Below are positions 5,540 through 5,816 of a stretch of 5,816 nucleotides of DNA, in pieces; positions within the stretch are counted from its first letter, which is position 1, and every line of letters begins with the position of its first letter. A program made the translations under genes and the position numbers. The notes beneath the pieces were generated by a model, which saw only the letters and a list, made by a program, of their open reading frames with translations, was not told the DNA's origin and did no database searches. The stretch comes from Actinobacteria bacterium UBA912 (GTDB taxonomy: Bacteria > Actinomycetota > Coriobacteriia > Anaerosomatales > UBA912): contig DBEG01000026.1 in NCBI GenBank assembly GCA_002293965.1, positions 1 through 5,816 on the forward strand, given 5' to 3'.

Positions 5540-5816
5540 TCATGCGCGCGGATGGGCCCTGGCGTGAACTTCTTTCAGCTGCGTTCTACCCACGTGAGTA
5601 TAAATCTGTGTGGTAGACAGCGCAACGTGTCAGAGCAGTTCCTGGATAGTACGCAAGTCGGCTCCCGCAGCAAGCAGATGACTTGCAAAGGTGTGCCTTA
5701 GAGTGTGCGGGGATATCTTGGCGACATTCCCATATCGCCGAAGAGCCAAGTTGAGTCTGACTCTAACCGTATCAGATGTCATCGGTTTTCCGGATTTGGT
5801 CAAGAATAGGGTGTCG
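5540..5816 (-). pseudogene. xerC: XerC/XerD-type tyrosine recombinase, C-terminal part, interrupted by an in-frame TGA
   Basis: Xer recombinases resolve chromosome dimers at dif sites. The 5' part is beyond the right edge. The first 61 visible codons contain FLTKSGKPM, with the probable catalytic Lys, and HTLRHTFASHLLAAGADLRTI with the His-x-x-Arg box. A TGA at 5632-5630 then replaces the Gly codon of the near-invariant LLGH motif. After it the same frame continues without fault through HVALSTTQIYTHV, which carries the last active-site His and the nucleophilic Tyr, and ends in the family-typical HPRA followed by TGA at 5542-5540. Without read-through the product would lack the nucleophile and be dead. 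A single GGA-to-TGA change explains everything, so this is a fresh nonsense mutation, a base-call error, or, much less likely, recoding. xerC rather than xerD is chosen from the position beside whiG; the fragment cannot separate them. Confidence 0.85.
5597..5625 (-). promoter_or_regulatory. whiG: Weak candidate promoter for whiG inside the recombinase 3' end
   Basis: TTGCGC (5625-5620) and TATACT (5602-5597) are 17 bases apart on the minus strand and end about 85 bases before the whiG ATG. The -10 hexamer matches five of six consensus bases but the -35 only three. The TATACT also encodes Tyr-Thr of the conserved recombinase motif, so it could be present for coding reasons alone. Confidence 0.22.

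Noticed and set aside
5444..5701. A plus-strand frame across the whiG start and the recombinase end
   Set aside because: It runs antisense to two recognised genes and has no motif.
5540..5816. A global alternative code with UGA read as glycine
   Set aside because: rpsB, pyrH and whiG all end at TGA at normal lengths, pyrH overlaps frr through ATGA, and the recombinase itself ends at TGA right after the family-typical HPRA.

Overview
This window reads almost entirely on the minus strand, so transcription runs from high to low coordinates. In that direction it holds the 3' part of a XerC/XerD-type tyrosine recombinase, a WhiG/FliA-family sigma factor, a response regulator with a Cys-pair tail, then rpsB, tsf, pyrH, frr and most of uppS. 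The rpsB-tsf-pyrH-frr block is common to many bacteria. The xerC-whiG genes just upstream, the Ala/Val-rich S2 tail and the WhiG-type sigma factor together suggest an actinobacterium. Base composition looks moderate rather than very GC-rich, which points away from Streptomyces-like species and towards a lineage such as Acidimicrobiia or Coriobacteriia. That placement is inference. The standard bacterial code applies: rpsB, pyrH and whiG all end at TGA at the expected lengths.

Layout. Positions 5816-5540 are the recombinase C-terminal region, interrupted by one in-frame TGA at 5632-5630. whiG (5512-4730) follows 27 bases later, and the response regulator (4717-4130) starts 12 bases after whiG, so these are probably co-transcribed. 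A 194-base gap (4129-3936) carries a 25-base inverted repeat, an extended -10 promoter and a leader of roughly 110 nt for rpsB (3935-3141). tsf (3066-2179) follows after 74 bases. A 129-base gap holding a 10-bp GC-rich hairpin separates tsf from pyrH (2049-1324). pyrH overlaps frr (1327-770) by 4 bases, and uppS starts 8 bases after frr and leaves the window at base 1, probably a few codons before its end. No gene-free stretch exceeds 300 bases.

How the genes fit together. The rpsB-to-frr genes supply translation (ribosomal protein S2, elongation factor Ts, ribosome recycling factor) and UTP/CTP precursor synthesis (UMP kinase). uppS begins the polyprenyl carrier step for cell-wall synthesis. 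The upstream group combines chromosome-dimer resolution (Xer), an alternative sigma factor and a phospho-receiver protein of unknown output.

The points most worth a second look are the single TGA replacing the near-invariant Gly of the recombinase LLGH motif, the response regulator with a C-terminal zinc-ribbon-like pair of CxxC motifs, a three-cysteine cluster at the N-terminus of the sigma factor, and the inverted repeat over the -35 region of the rpsB promoter. I see no CRISPR array, insertion sequence, tRNA or rRNA gene, and no clear sign of a wholly new multi-gene system.
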